The notes below the pieces were generated by a model. That model had not been told where the DNA came from. It ran no database searches and worked only from the letters and a program-made list of their open reading frames with translations. From Bifidobacteriaceae bacterium (GTDB taxonomy: Bacteria; Actinomycetota; Actinomycetes; Actinomycetales; WQXJ01), in the NCBI GenBank assembly GCA_031268115.1, contig JAIRXV010000451.1:1-9812 (forward strand): a DNA stretch of 9,812 bases, in the 5' to 3' direction. Below, in pieces: positions 1-5,187 of this stretch. Each line of letters begins with the position of its first letter. Within the stretch, counting starts at the first letter, position 1. Both the position numbers and the translations under genes were made by a program.

Positions 1-596
1 CCGCCGATGCCGTCCCCACCGTCCCCATCTTCACCGTCCCCATCTTCACCGTCACGTCCTTCGCCGCCGATGCCGCTGCCCTCGGGGGTGGAGGCGTCCG
101 CTACTTGGGTTGTTGTGCCGCCCTCCCCGTCTTGCCCCGCGGCGATGTCGCGGCCGCCCTCCCCACTTTGCCCCCCGCCGATGCCGTCAGCCCCATTGGC
201 GGATTGATTCGCTACCTGGGTTGGGGTGCCGTCATCGTCGGTGTGGGGGGAGGCTCCCGCGAAGGGAACGATGCCAGGCAGCGCGGCAGAGGCCTTCTTA
301 GCCAGGGCAAGGGCCGTTTCGTGGGTTCGCACGAGCCAGCGCGTGTAAAGGTAGTTGCCTATCACCGTGATCGCGGCGGCCAACGCGGCCCCATAGACCG
401 TGCCGGCCGCTCCCAGGCGAGACATGGCGGCCGTCGAGGAGGCCGCGGCCAGAACCGTCGCCATCACCTGGACCAGGGATAGCGTTGGGCGCTTGGCGCG
501 TGGCTCGGGCGGCCCCGGAGGCTCGGGTGTTGGAGGGCTCGGGGGCGCGTTCGACGCGTCTTCATTGCCCATGTTGCCCCCCGAACCCTGGCTCAT
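1..596 (-). CDS. Partial membrane-anchored protein with acidic Gly/Asp repeat tail, function unknown
   Basis: Reading the minus strand from the ATG at 596 gives 198 uninterrupted codons running off the window at position 1, so the C-terminus is missing. Residues 1-37 are Pro/Gly/Ser-rich. Residues 40-88 form one long or two short hydrophobic, Ala/Gly-rich membrane segments around SRLGAAGTVYGAALAAAITV, followed by YTRWLVR, which suggests a cytoplasmic anchor. I recognise this type of small-residue segment (LGxAGTxxGAAxxSxxxT) from many uncharacterised actinobacterial membrane proteins. From residue 115 on it is low-complexity Gly/Asp/Glu, with repeats such as GQSGEGG, GQDGEGG and DGEDG, presumably disordered. 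It follows the YbjN gene after 26 bases, so co-transcription is likely. An ATG at 572 has a G-rich stretch just upstream and could be the true start, removing eight residues. I assign no function. Confidence 0.72.
   Translation of the reverse strand, partial: MSQGSGGNMGNEDASNAPPSPPTPEPPGPPEPRAKRPTLSLVQVMATVLAAASSTAAMSRLGAAGTVYGAALAAAITVIGNYLYTRWLVRTHETALALAKKASAALPGIVPFAGASPHTDDDGTPTQVANQSANGADGIGGGQSGEGGRDIAAGQDGEGGTTTQVADASTPEGSGIGGEGRDGEDGDGEDGDGGDGIG
19..48. repeat. 15-bp perfect tandem repeat in the acidic tail
   Basis: Two identical 15-bp units (19-33 and 34-48, plus-strand unit ccgtccccatcttca) encode repeated DGEDG-type residues in the tail of the partial membrane protein. A related block containing ccgccgatgccg recurs near 1, 67 and 176. 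Because the unit is a multiple of three, copy-number changes would alter tail length without shifting the frame. Confidence 0.7.
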
Positions 597-622
597 ACTC
601 GCGATTCCGGTGCCTCGACCGG

Positions 623-1096
623 TCAGGGCTCTTGCGGGCTGAAGCTCGGCGCGAACCGCTCCGACAAGTACTCAAAAAGCTGCAGCGACGTTGAGATGGC
701 GCAGTTGAGTGTCAACGTCAGTTGATCCGTAGTGACCCCGTGCTCCCAATCGACTACATGTTCGGCGTGGACCCACATACGGCCGGCATCGTCCACGTGG
801 ATGTAGCCCTTGGGCCACAACCGCGTCTGATGCCATTCGTTAATGGCCAACAGGACCTCACCGCGCAGCTCAAGCGGCAGATCCTGGCGCCACCTGGACT
901 GCACCTGAAGGATTTCCTTGTCGTTGCCCGTGACGAAGAAGTAGAAGGTGTTGTAGTCCCAGTTACCCGTCAGATCGCCGTCGCGATCAATCGAGTAAGT
1001 CCAATCGCGCTTGGTCATCACCTCTTCGAGGCGGTCACGGGATAGTTTGGGCAGACCGAGTTCCGGCCCACCGGAGGACTTGTCGAAGATTCCCAT
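623..1096 (-). CDS. YbjN-domain protein
   Basis: A 157-residue soluble protein with no signal peptide or membrane segment. It has the features of the actinobacterial YbjN family: a start like LSRDRLEEVM, then a DGDLTGNWD strand turn (residues 39-47), FYFFVTG (51-57), a QVQSRW segment (64-69), INEWHQTRLWPKGY (85-98), a VHAEHVVDWEHGVT segment (109-122) and a final helix with LQLFEYLSERF (138-148). The family has a fold resembling secretion chaperones. E. coli YbjN is linked to stress and motility regulation, but actinobacterial members have no settled function. The ATG at 1096 is preceded by AGGTGAG at 1114-1108, a usable though distant ribosome site. The downstream membrane-protein gene starts 26 bases after its stop, suggesting a two-gene operon. 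The family call is firm; the role is unknown. Confidence 0.85.
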   Translation of the reverse strand: MGIFDKSSGGPELGLPKLSRDRLEEVMTKRDWTYSIDRDGDLTGNWDYNTFYFFVTGNDKEILQVQSRWRQDLPLELRGEVLLAINEWHQTRLWPKGYIHVDDAGRMWVHAEHVVDWEHGVTTDQLTLTLNCAISTSLQLFEYLSERFAPSFSPQEP

Positions 1097-1140
1097 CGGA
1101 TCGCTTTCTCACCTGTTGGCATGCGGACTGCACGATGCTA

Positions 1141-1172
1141 TCGCGCCAGGGCGCCAAGGCGCCATGTCGCGA
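1141..1172. promoter_or_regulatory. Palindromic block upstream of the YbjN gene
   Basis: The block reads TCGCG, three bases, GGCGCC, AA, GGCGCC, four bases, CGCGA. The outer arms (1141-1145 and 1168-1172) are perfectly complementary, and each GGCGCC is itself a palindrome. It lies 45-76 bases upstream of the YbjN start codon, a position suited to an operator, but a GC-rich genome makes such symmetry fairly common by chance. No bound protein can be named. Confidence 0.3.
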
Positions 1173-1197
1173 GAAGCACTGACCTAGCCGCGGCGGC

Positions 1198-1258
1198 GCC
1201 CAGGCACTGGGCGGGCGACCCACGGCGCTCAGGGCCGCCGCCGCTTGACGTGGGTCGC
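1198..1258. terminator. GC-rich hairpins, candidate terminator or leader structure
   Basis: A perfect 10-bp stem pairs 1215-1224 with 1249-1258 around a 24-base loop. Next to it, GCCCAG-GCA-CTGGGC forms a 6-bp hairpin at 1198-1212. A competing 9-bp pairing joins 1190-1198 with 1236-1244, which lies inside the larger loop, so alternative or pseudoknotted folds are possible. No T tract follows on either strand. It could end the transcript from the upstream gene, as U-tract-free hairpins often do in actinobacteria, or structure the leader of the YbjN mRNA. Confidence 0.45.
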
Positions 1259-1279
1259 GTACCCCAAACCGGCCAGACG

Positions 1280-1379
1280 CCCGTGAGGGACCCCGCGGAC
1301 GGTGACAGCCGCGGGTCGGAACACCTGCCAATAGAGGGCCAACCCCGTGAGGGACCCCGCTGACGGTGACAGCCGCGGG
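1280..1379. repeat. 36-bp direct repeat, two copies 64 bp apart
   Basis: Copies at 1280-1315 and 1344-1379 differ at one base (g1297 versus t1361). The core in both is gtgagggaccccgc followed by gacggtgacagccgcggg. In the first copy CCCGCGG and CCGCGGG form a perfect 7-bp stem around a 10-base loop; in the second the substitution shortens it to 5 bp. The 28-base spacer is unique. The pair lies 42-141 bases past the stop of the secreted metalloprotein gene. Confidence 0.8.
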
Positions 1380-1420
1380 CTGCCGCCCCGCCGCCCCGCC
1401 GGGAGTTTCGGGTAGGCCTC

Positions 1421-2695
1421 TTAGTAGAGTTTCTTCCTCTTCAGAGTCTTTACAGCGTATTTCAACTGTTTGGCCGTACATGTACCGCCGTAACCGAGGT
1501 TGGCGACCGGCTCGCGGCTCTGGGCCACGCAATCGGCCCAGTGTTCCAGGGGATTGGAGTGATTGGTTCCGAAGATTTTCTTAGCCGCCTTGTTCGCGGC
1601 GTTCCTTGACTTATAGGTGGTGTACTGCAACCGGTGACCGCATTCGTGATACGCGAGATGACGCACCTCCTGCAGTGTCATTAGATCATTGAATACCGGC
1701 AGTCTGTAGTAGATGGTCTTTTCGCCCCAGATCACGTATCCGGCGGCATCGCTTTCTGTCTTAGAGAAAGCATTTCGGAAAACGATTCGCGACCCCGGGC
1801 AAAAGCGACGCGACGCCTTCTTGAGTTCTGCGCGCGCGTTGAAATAACGTATGCTCGCAGGGTCGGATGCGGTTGGCTCCACGGTGGCCGTCTCGGTACT
1901 GGCGAAGCGATAGGCAACCCGCGCGCCCTTAGCGTATTGGTTCGTGGACAGTGGGGGGATCTCGGCCCTCAAGTCGGAGATACCGGGATCGTTGGCCCGA
2001 GGTTCCACGGTTACCTCTGTGCCGTCAAGTGTTTTCCACGGGCCGCCGCCCGTGCTGCGTTGGACAACGATAGTGCTGACTTGCGCCGCATTGCCAAGAA
2101 CTTCCGCTCTAGCAAATCCAACAAGCGGGAAGGGCGATCCAGTGGACAGCGTTGGAGAGGCGTTGTCCGTGTAACTCTGGTAAGCCTGAGTGAAGGTGTA
2201 CCGGGCCTTGCGAAAAGTGACGGTGAAGGCTTCCGTCGCCACGGCCACGCAGTCGCCGGCGGCGGCCAGCTCAAAACGGAACAGGTAGGCGCCCTGGACC
2301 TGAGCTGGGTAGGGCAGATCCGTTACGGTCCAAGCTGCGTCGATGCTAGGCGGAACGGTCGCGCTCGACACCGTGGTCCAAGTATCGCCAACGGCCTGCT
2401 GAAGGCTGACAGTGCGTGCGAGCCCCTCGCTGTAGGCAAATGACGAGAAAGTGCCACTAGTCCCGACCAAGCGCTCCACGTCTAGCGGTGGCTGGTGGGA
2501 CATCTGCGAAGCGCACATATCGGCGTCTCCGACCGCGGCGGCAGGCGATACGTCCATTGCCGGCGCGACCGTGAGGGACACAGCGATGGCAAGACCGACA
2601 CCAATCACCGGCCGCGACGCCACCCGCCGCGACCCCACCGGCCGCGGCATGACCCGCATCGACGCGGCCCGCGGCAAGTAACTCGAAAACGGCAC
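1421..2695 (-). CDS. Secreted putative zinc metallopeptidase (HECGH) with Ig-like segments
   Basis: The protein has 424 residues. A GTG start at 2695 is chosen because AAAGGA lies 6 bases upstream; ATG codons at 2659 and 2650 are alternatives. The long basic N-terminus (RRVASR at 23-28) and hydrophobic stretch at about 30-46, ending near SPAAA, form an export signal. Two beta-rich segments follow (about 65-165 and 180-285), both with an L/V-Q ... W ... Y-RF pattern, resembling Ig-like repeats. The C-terminal third carries HECGH (350-354) and, 29 residues on, EHWADC (384-389). An HExxH motif with a downstream glutamate in an ExxAD setting is typical of zinc peptidases in which two His and one Glu/Asp bind the metal and E351 activates water. 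Six cysteines in the mature chain (61, 149, 299, 352, 389, 406) could form disulfides. No family name is certain and the substrate is unknown. Confidence 0.75.
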   Translation of the reverse strand: MPFSSYLPRAASMRVMPRPVGSRRVASRPVIGVGLAIAVSLTVAPAMDVSPAAAVGDADMCASQMSHQPPLDVERLVGTSGTFSSFAYSEGLARTVSLQQAVGDTWTTVSSATVPPSIDAAWTVTDLPYPAQVQGAYLFRFELAAAGDCVAVATEAFTVTFRKARYTFTQAYQSYTDNASPTLSTGSPFPLVGFARAEVLGNAAQVSTIVVQRSTGGGPWKTLDGTEVTVEPRANDPGISDLRAEIPPLSTNQYAKGARVAYRFASTETATVEPTASDPASIRYFNARAELKKASRRFCPGSRIVFRNAFSKTESDAAGYVIWGEKTIYYRLPVFNDLMTLQEVRHLAYHECGHRLQYTTYKSRNAANKAAKKIFGTNHSNPLEHWADCVAQSREPVANLGYGGTCTAKQLKYAVKTLKRKKLY

Positions 2696-2701
2696 GACTG
2701 G

Positions 2702-2707
2702 TCCTTT
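2702..2707 (-). promoter_or_regulatory. Ribosome binding site deciding the GTG start
   Basis: AAAGGA on the minus strand, six bases (CCAGTC) before the GTG at 2695. It is the best Shine-Dalgarno match near any candidate start of the secreted metalloprotein gene, so the GTG is preferred over the two internal ATGs. Confidence 0.6.
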
Positions 2708-2766
2708 CGTGGCGGCGAAGCGATCAGCGCCGGGTCTTCTTGAGGGCTCTCTTACTGGCTTGGACT

Positions 2767-2782
2767 CGTGCTCCAGAGCACG
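2767..2782. promoter_or_regulatory. CGTGCT-CCAG-AGCACG dyad upstream of the secreted metalloprotein gene
   Basis: A perfect 6-bp inverted repeat around a four-base centre, 72-87 bases upstream of the GTG start. It could be an operator or an mRNA leader hairpin. The rest of the 274-bp interval 2696-2969 shows no gene and no promoter boxes I can defend. Confidence 0.35.
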
Positions 2783-2950
2783 GCCCCCAAGGGGATCTCA
2801 GCGCGGGGAGGCGCGAGGCTGTCATGGTGGGTTCTTCCGGTAACCTCCAAAGACTATCCAGGACGATGGCGAGAATACCACCGCCCGCGACGATACCCGC
2901 CGCGTTTCAACAGGTCGGCGCTCCCGCGTCAATACAGGTGACGCGGTTGG

Positions 2951-2971
2951 AGGCCACCGCATCCGCGGCCT
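2951..2971 (-). terminator. Possible hairpin at the 3' end of the TetR gene
   Basis: On the minus strand AGGCCGC and GTGGCCT pair over 7 positions (one G-U) around a 7-base loop. The structure overlaps the TetR stop codon at 2972-2970. No T tract follows. It is a weak candidate transcript end. Confidence 0.3.
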
Positions 2972-3821
2972 AGCGGCATTCATCTCCGGCAGGCGTCAGC
3001 CGGTTCGAGAGGGCGTCAGTGAGGGCGGCAGCATCGCCATCGACCAGCTTCGCGATAGCAGGCACGGCGGTGGTGAGCGCGATGAGGCCGATGGCGGTCT
3101 CCCGACTGCCGGTTTCATTTGGCGGAAGGGTTGCGGCCAGGTCCGTGACGGCATCGTCCAAGATGGAGGTTAGGTGGCTCGCGAAGTCAGGGTGCCGCAA
3201 CGCGTAGGCCAGAATGTCCAGCGTCAACGCGACTTGCTCGCTGTCCATTGCCGGGGTGGCGTCAGGCGCGAACGCACCGGCCAGATGGGCCGTGGCGACA
3301 GCCTTGAACAAGTCTTGTTTGCAGCCGAACTGTGAATACAGCGCGCCTTTGGTGTAGCCGGCGGCTTGGGCGATGTCCTCTACCGAGCAGGCGTCGTAGC
3401 CGCGAGCGGCGATCACTCGGGTGGCCGCGGCGACCAGATCGGCGCGGGTCTTGGCCGTGCGCTCGGCGCGACGCTGGGCTGCGAAGGACGCAGCGCTCGA
3501 CTTGACTGAGTTCGAGGCGTGGTGGATGCCTTCGGCGGCTTCGCGCAGGCCGCTGGCAATGGTGCCGGAAAGGTAGGGCTGGGTCTCTTGGAAGGAACTC
3601 GCCAGGGCTTTGGTCAGGGTGCCAGCGGCCTCGGCGAAGGCTTTAGCGGCGGCACCTAGATCGCCGAACGTGGCGTCATCGGCCGGCGTTGTGGGGTCTG
3701 CGGGGTCTGCGGCCTGGGTGGGGCCTGCGGGATCCGCGGCCTGGGTGGGGTCTGCGGGGTCCGCGGCCTGGGTGGGGTCGGCGGGCTCCGCATGGTCTGG
3801 GGACTGGGGATTCTCGGTCAT
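2970..3821 (-). CDS. TetR-family regulator with long N-terminal extension
   Basis: Starting at the ATG at 3821 the protein has 283 residues. The DNA-binding part is at about 125-173: KTRADLVAAATRVIAARGYD, then the helix-turn-helix SVEDIAQAAGYTKGALYSQF and a KQDLFKAV helix, the standard TetR pattern. The remaining roughly 110 residues form a short helical ligand/dimer domain. What is unusual is the N-terminus: TetR proteins normally start 5-30 residues before this point, but here about 120 residues precede it. They comprise an Ala/Asp/Pro linker of 9-residue repeats (ADPADPTQA-like, about 14-48) and a predicted amphipathic helix (about 53-118) rich in Ala and Ser. A TTG six bases further upstream was rejected because the ATG fits a leaderless promoter. 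The gene begins 57 bases after the aldolase stop. Its ligand and targets are unknown; autoregulation is plausible from the palindrome in its promoter. Confidence 0.85.
   Translation of the reverse strand: MTENPQSPDHAEPADPTQAADPADPTQAADPAGPTQAADPADPTTPADDATFGDLGAAAKAFAEAAGTLTKALASSFQETQPYLSGTIASGLREAAEGIHHASNSVKSSAASFAAQRRAERTAKTRADLVAAATRVIAARGYDACSVEDIAQAAGYTKGALYSQFGCKQDLFKAVATAHLAGAFAPDATPAMDSEQVALTLDILAYALRHPDFASHLTSILDDAVTDLAATLPPNETGSRETAIGLIALTTAVPAIAKLVDGDAAALTDALSNRLTPAGDECR
3690..3789. repeat. 27-bp tandem repeat within the TetR gene
   Basis: Three units (3709-3735, 3736-3762, 3763-3789), each starting gcggcctgggtgggg, plus a partial unit from about 3690, encode the 9-residue Ala/Asp/Pro repeats of the extension. 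The units are nearly identical at the DNA level, so copy number may vary between strains without breaking the frame. Confidence 0.8.
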
Positions 3822-3828
3822 GGCCAAG

Positions 3829-3858
3829 ATACTAGACCCAGAATACCGGACGGTACAA
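3829..3858 (-). promoter_or_regulatory. Candidate leaderless promoter with internal palindrome, TetR gene
   Basis: On the minus strand TTGTAC (3858-3853) is followed after 18 bases by TAGTAT (3834-3829). Seven bases separate this -10-like box from the ATG at 3821, so transcription would start at or next to the start codon. There is no Shine-Dalgarno sequence, consistent with a leaderless mRNA. Between the boxes lies TACCG-GA-CGGTA (3844-3855), a perfect 5-bp dyad with a 2-base centre, the size and position expected of a TetR operator. Confidence 0.45.
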
Positions 3859-3878
3859 GTCTGCGCGGTATGCCGATA

Positions 3879-4913
3879 CTAGTCGGAATCTGAGCCTGCG
3901 ATCAGCTCCAACGCAAGGTCCACGCCGGCATCGTCCACATCGCGGTGCGTCACCAACCGGACACCCACACCCATAGGGAAACAGCCTACGCCAGCCGCGT
4001 TCCACCGGGCCGCAAGATCGGCGGCACCGGTAGTGGCGGGCGGGCGGACGATCAATATGTTCGTGTCCGGATCGGGTGCGTCCAAGCCCAATTCGCGTAA
4101 ACCCGCGGCCAAACGCCGGGCGCGCAGCCGATCCTCATCGATGCGTGGCAGCTCCTGCTCCAGCGCAACTAGACCGGCGGCCGCGACCACGCCACCCTGC
4201 CGCACGCCACCCCCCAACATCTTGCGCAACCGCCGAGCCTCAACGATCAGCGAGGAGGGCCCCGCGAGGACCGACCCCATCGGAGCACCCAACCCCTTGG
4301 ACAAGCACACCGTAACCGTGTCCGCATCCCCTGCCACCGCTGCCGGGGTCAGCCCCAGAGCCGCCGCCACATGCCAAATGCGAGCACCGTCGAGATGCAC
4401 GGCCAAACCTCCGGCATGCGCCGCCTCAACCAAGTCCGCATAAATCGGCGGCGGCAATATGGTGCCGCCCGCCTCGTTGTGGGTGTTCTCCAGCACCAAC
4501 AGCTTCGGGCGCAGTTCGTAATAAATAGGTGGCGGCCCCTGGACGATGGCGGTCACGTCACCGGGCGCGGGAACACCCGGCGCAACGCTCCACGGCAGTT
4601 CACGCGGCATCCCGCCGGCAAGCCACGCGGCAGTCCCAAGCTCGTGGCCGAGCACGTGCGCGGCCTTGGGCGCCAGAAACGTGTCGCCCCTGGTCAAGTG
4701 CGCCATCAGAGCGACCAGATTGGACATTGAGCCGCTAGGCAGCCAAAGCCCCGCCTCGCTCCCAACCAGCTGCGCCACACGATCCTCAAGAGCCGCCATC
4801 GTCGGGTCTCGCTCAAGGACGTCATCGCCGACATCGGCGGCAGCCATCGCTTCGCGCATGGCCTGAGACGGGCGGGTTACTGTGTCGGAGCGCAAGTCCA
4901 CGAGTAGGGGCAT
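3879..4913 (-). CDS. ltaE: Low-specificity L-threonine aldolase
   Basis: A 344-residue cytosolic fold-type I PLP enzyme, close to the 333 residues of E. coli LtaE. It splits L-threonine or L-allo-threonine into glycine and acetaldehyde. The sequence opens with the family signature VDLRSDTVTRPSQAMREAM. Also seen are DVLERDPTMAALE (31-43), the cofactor-phosphate loop PSGSMSN (59-65), HVLGHELG (86-93), LENTHNEAGG (141-150), HLDGAR (173-178, with D175 for the pyridine nitrogen and R178 for the substrate carboxylate) and CLSKGLGAPMGS (203-214), where K206 is the Schiff-base lysine. RPP and GVRLVTHRDV near the C-terminus also match. No key residue is missing. The ATG at 4913 lacks a strong ribosome site, but the signature begins five residues later, so little can be lost. 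TetR follows in the same direction after 57 bases. Confidence 0.95.
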   Translation of the reverse strand: MPLLVDLRSDTVTRPSQAMREAMAAADVGDDVLERDPTMAALEDRVAQLVGSEAGLWLPSGSMSNLVALMAHLTRGDTFLAPKAAHVLGHELGTAAWLAGGMPRELPWSVAPGVPAPGDVTAIVQGPPPIYYELRPKLLVLENTHNEAGGTILPPPIYADLVEAAHAGGLAVHLDGARIWHVAAALGLTPAAVAGDADTVTVCLSKGLGAPMGSVLAGPSSLIVEARRLRKMLGGGVRQGGVVAAAGLVALEQELPRIDEDRLRARRLAAGLRELGLDAPDPDTNILIVRPPATTGAADLAARWNAAGVGCFPMGVGVRLVTHRDVDDAGVDLALELIAGSDSD

Positions 4914-4959
4914 GAGTCCATCAAATCGCGTGGGTGCGCGAAACGACGCCAGGCACGCC

Positions 4960-5112
4960 CGAATGCAACTAAGAGAGTCACAGGTTTGCCAACGCGCCGG
5001 CGCTGGCGGCCGCCACTTCGGTTACCTTGGCGCGCCCGTGGCCAACGCGCCGGCGCTGACGGGCGTTACTCCGGTTACCTTGGCAAACCCATGACCCTCT
5101 GGGTTGCATTCG
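4960..5112. repeat. 153-bp element with 33-bp imperfect terminal inverted repeats
   Basis: Bases 4960-4992 are the reverse complement of 5080-5112 at 28 of 33 positions. The innermost 10 bp (GGTTTGCCAA / TTGGCAAACC) and outermost 10 bp (CGAATGCAAC / GTTGCATTCG) are perfect. Between them lie two related internal copies. No transposase gene is present and I see no target-site duplication in the immediate flanks. It occupies the gap between the M1 peptidase terminator and the aldolase start. It could be a small non-autonomous mobile element, a remnant, or an RNA/DNA structural element. Confidence 0.65.
4988..5084. repeat. Two tandem copies, 53-bp period, inside the inverted-repeat element
   Basis: Copy A (4988-5031) and copy B (5041-5084) both begin with gccaacgcgccggcgctg, diverge over about 14 bases, and end with cggttaccttggc. 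Each contains the palindrome GCGCCGGCGC (4994-5003, 5047-5056). Each unit starts GCCAA and ends TTGGC, so it also has short inverted ends of its own. Confidence 0.75.
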
Positions 5113-5136
5113 TTGCACTCGTTTAGCCGAGCGTTA

Positions 5137-5176
5137 CCGACCCGCCTCCGTGGCGGGCGCCGCGGAGGCGGGTCGG
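5137..5176 (-). terminator. Strong GC hairpin after the M1 peptidase gene
   Basis: A perfect 14-bp stem pairs 5137-5150 with 5163-5176 around a 12-base loop, starting 12 bases past the TAA stop at 5190-5188. The stem is almost all G-C (CCGACCCGCCTCCG). No T tract follows on the minus strand, as is common for actinobacterial terminators. Position and stem strength make termination the likeliest role. Confidence 0.75.
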
Positions 5177-5187
5177 GCATAGGCCGC

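Larger units (their letters stand above)
1097..1420. other. Gene-free interval rich in inverted and direct repeats
   Basis: These 324 bases separate the secreted metalloprotein gene from the YbjN gene, both on the minus strand. I find no convincing coding region on either strand. It holds two copies of a 36-bp repeat (1280-1315, 1344-1379), a 10-bp-stem hairpin (1215-1258), a small hairpin (1198-1212) and a palindromic block (1141-1172). It presumably combines the 3' end of one transcript with the promoter of the next. I cannot pick out clear -35/-10 boxes for the YbjN gene. Confidence 0.6.

Noticed and set aside
1937..2443. 168-codon plus-strand open frame
   Set aside because: It lies wholly opposite the secreted metalloprotein gene, which has a signal peptide, a zinc motif and a ribosome site. 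The plus-strand product has no motif.
2571..2581. Third copy of the 36-bp repeat (shared ccgtgagggac)
   Set aside because: Only 11 bases match and they lie inside the signal-peptide coding sequence of the secreted metalloprotein. Coincidence is the simpler explanation.
3822..3827. TTG at 3827 as start of the TetR gene
   Set aside because: It would add only two residues, and the ATG at 3821 matches the predicted leaderless start.
4981..4995. Promoter for the aldolase within the left inverted repeat (TTGGCA at 4992-4987)
   Set aside because: No acceptable -10 box lies 16-18 bases downstream on the minus strand; TAGTTG is one base too close and a poor match.
4988..5084. CRISPR array
   Set aside because: There are only two copies, they diverge internally, there is no regular spacer, and there are no cas genes. 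The same applies to the two 36-bp repeats at 1280-1379.
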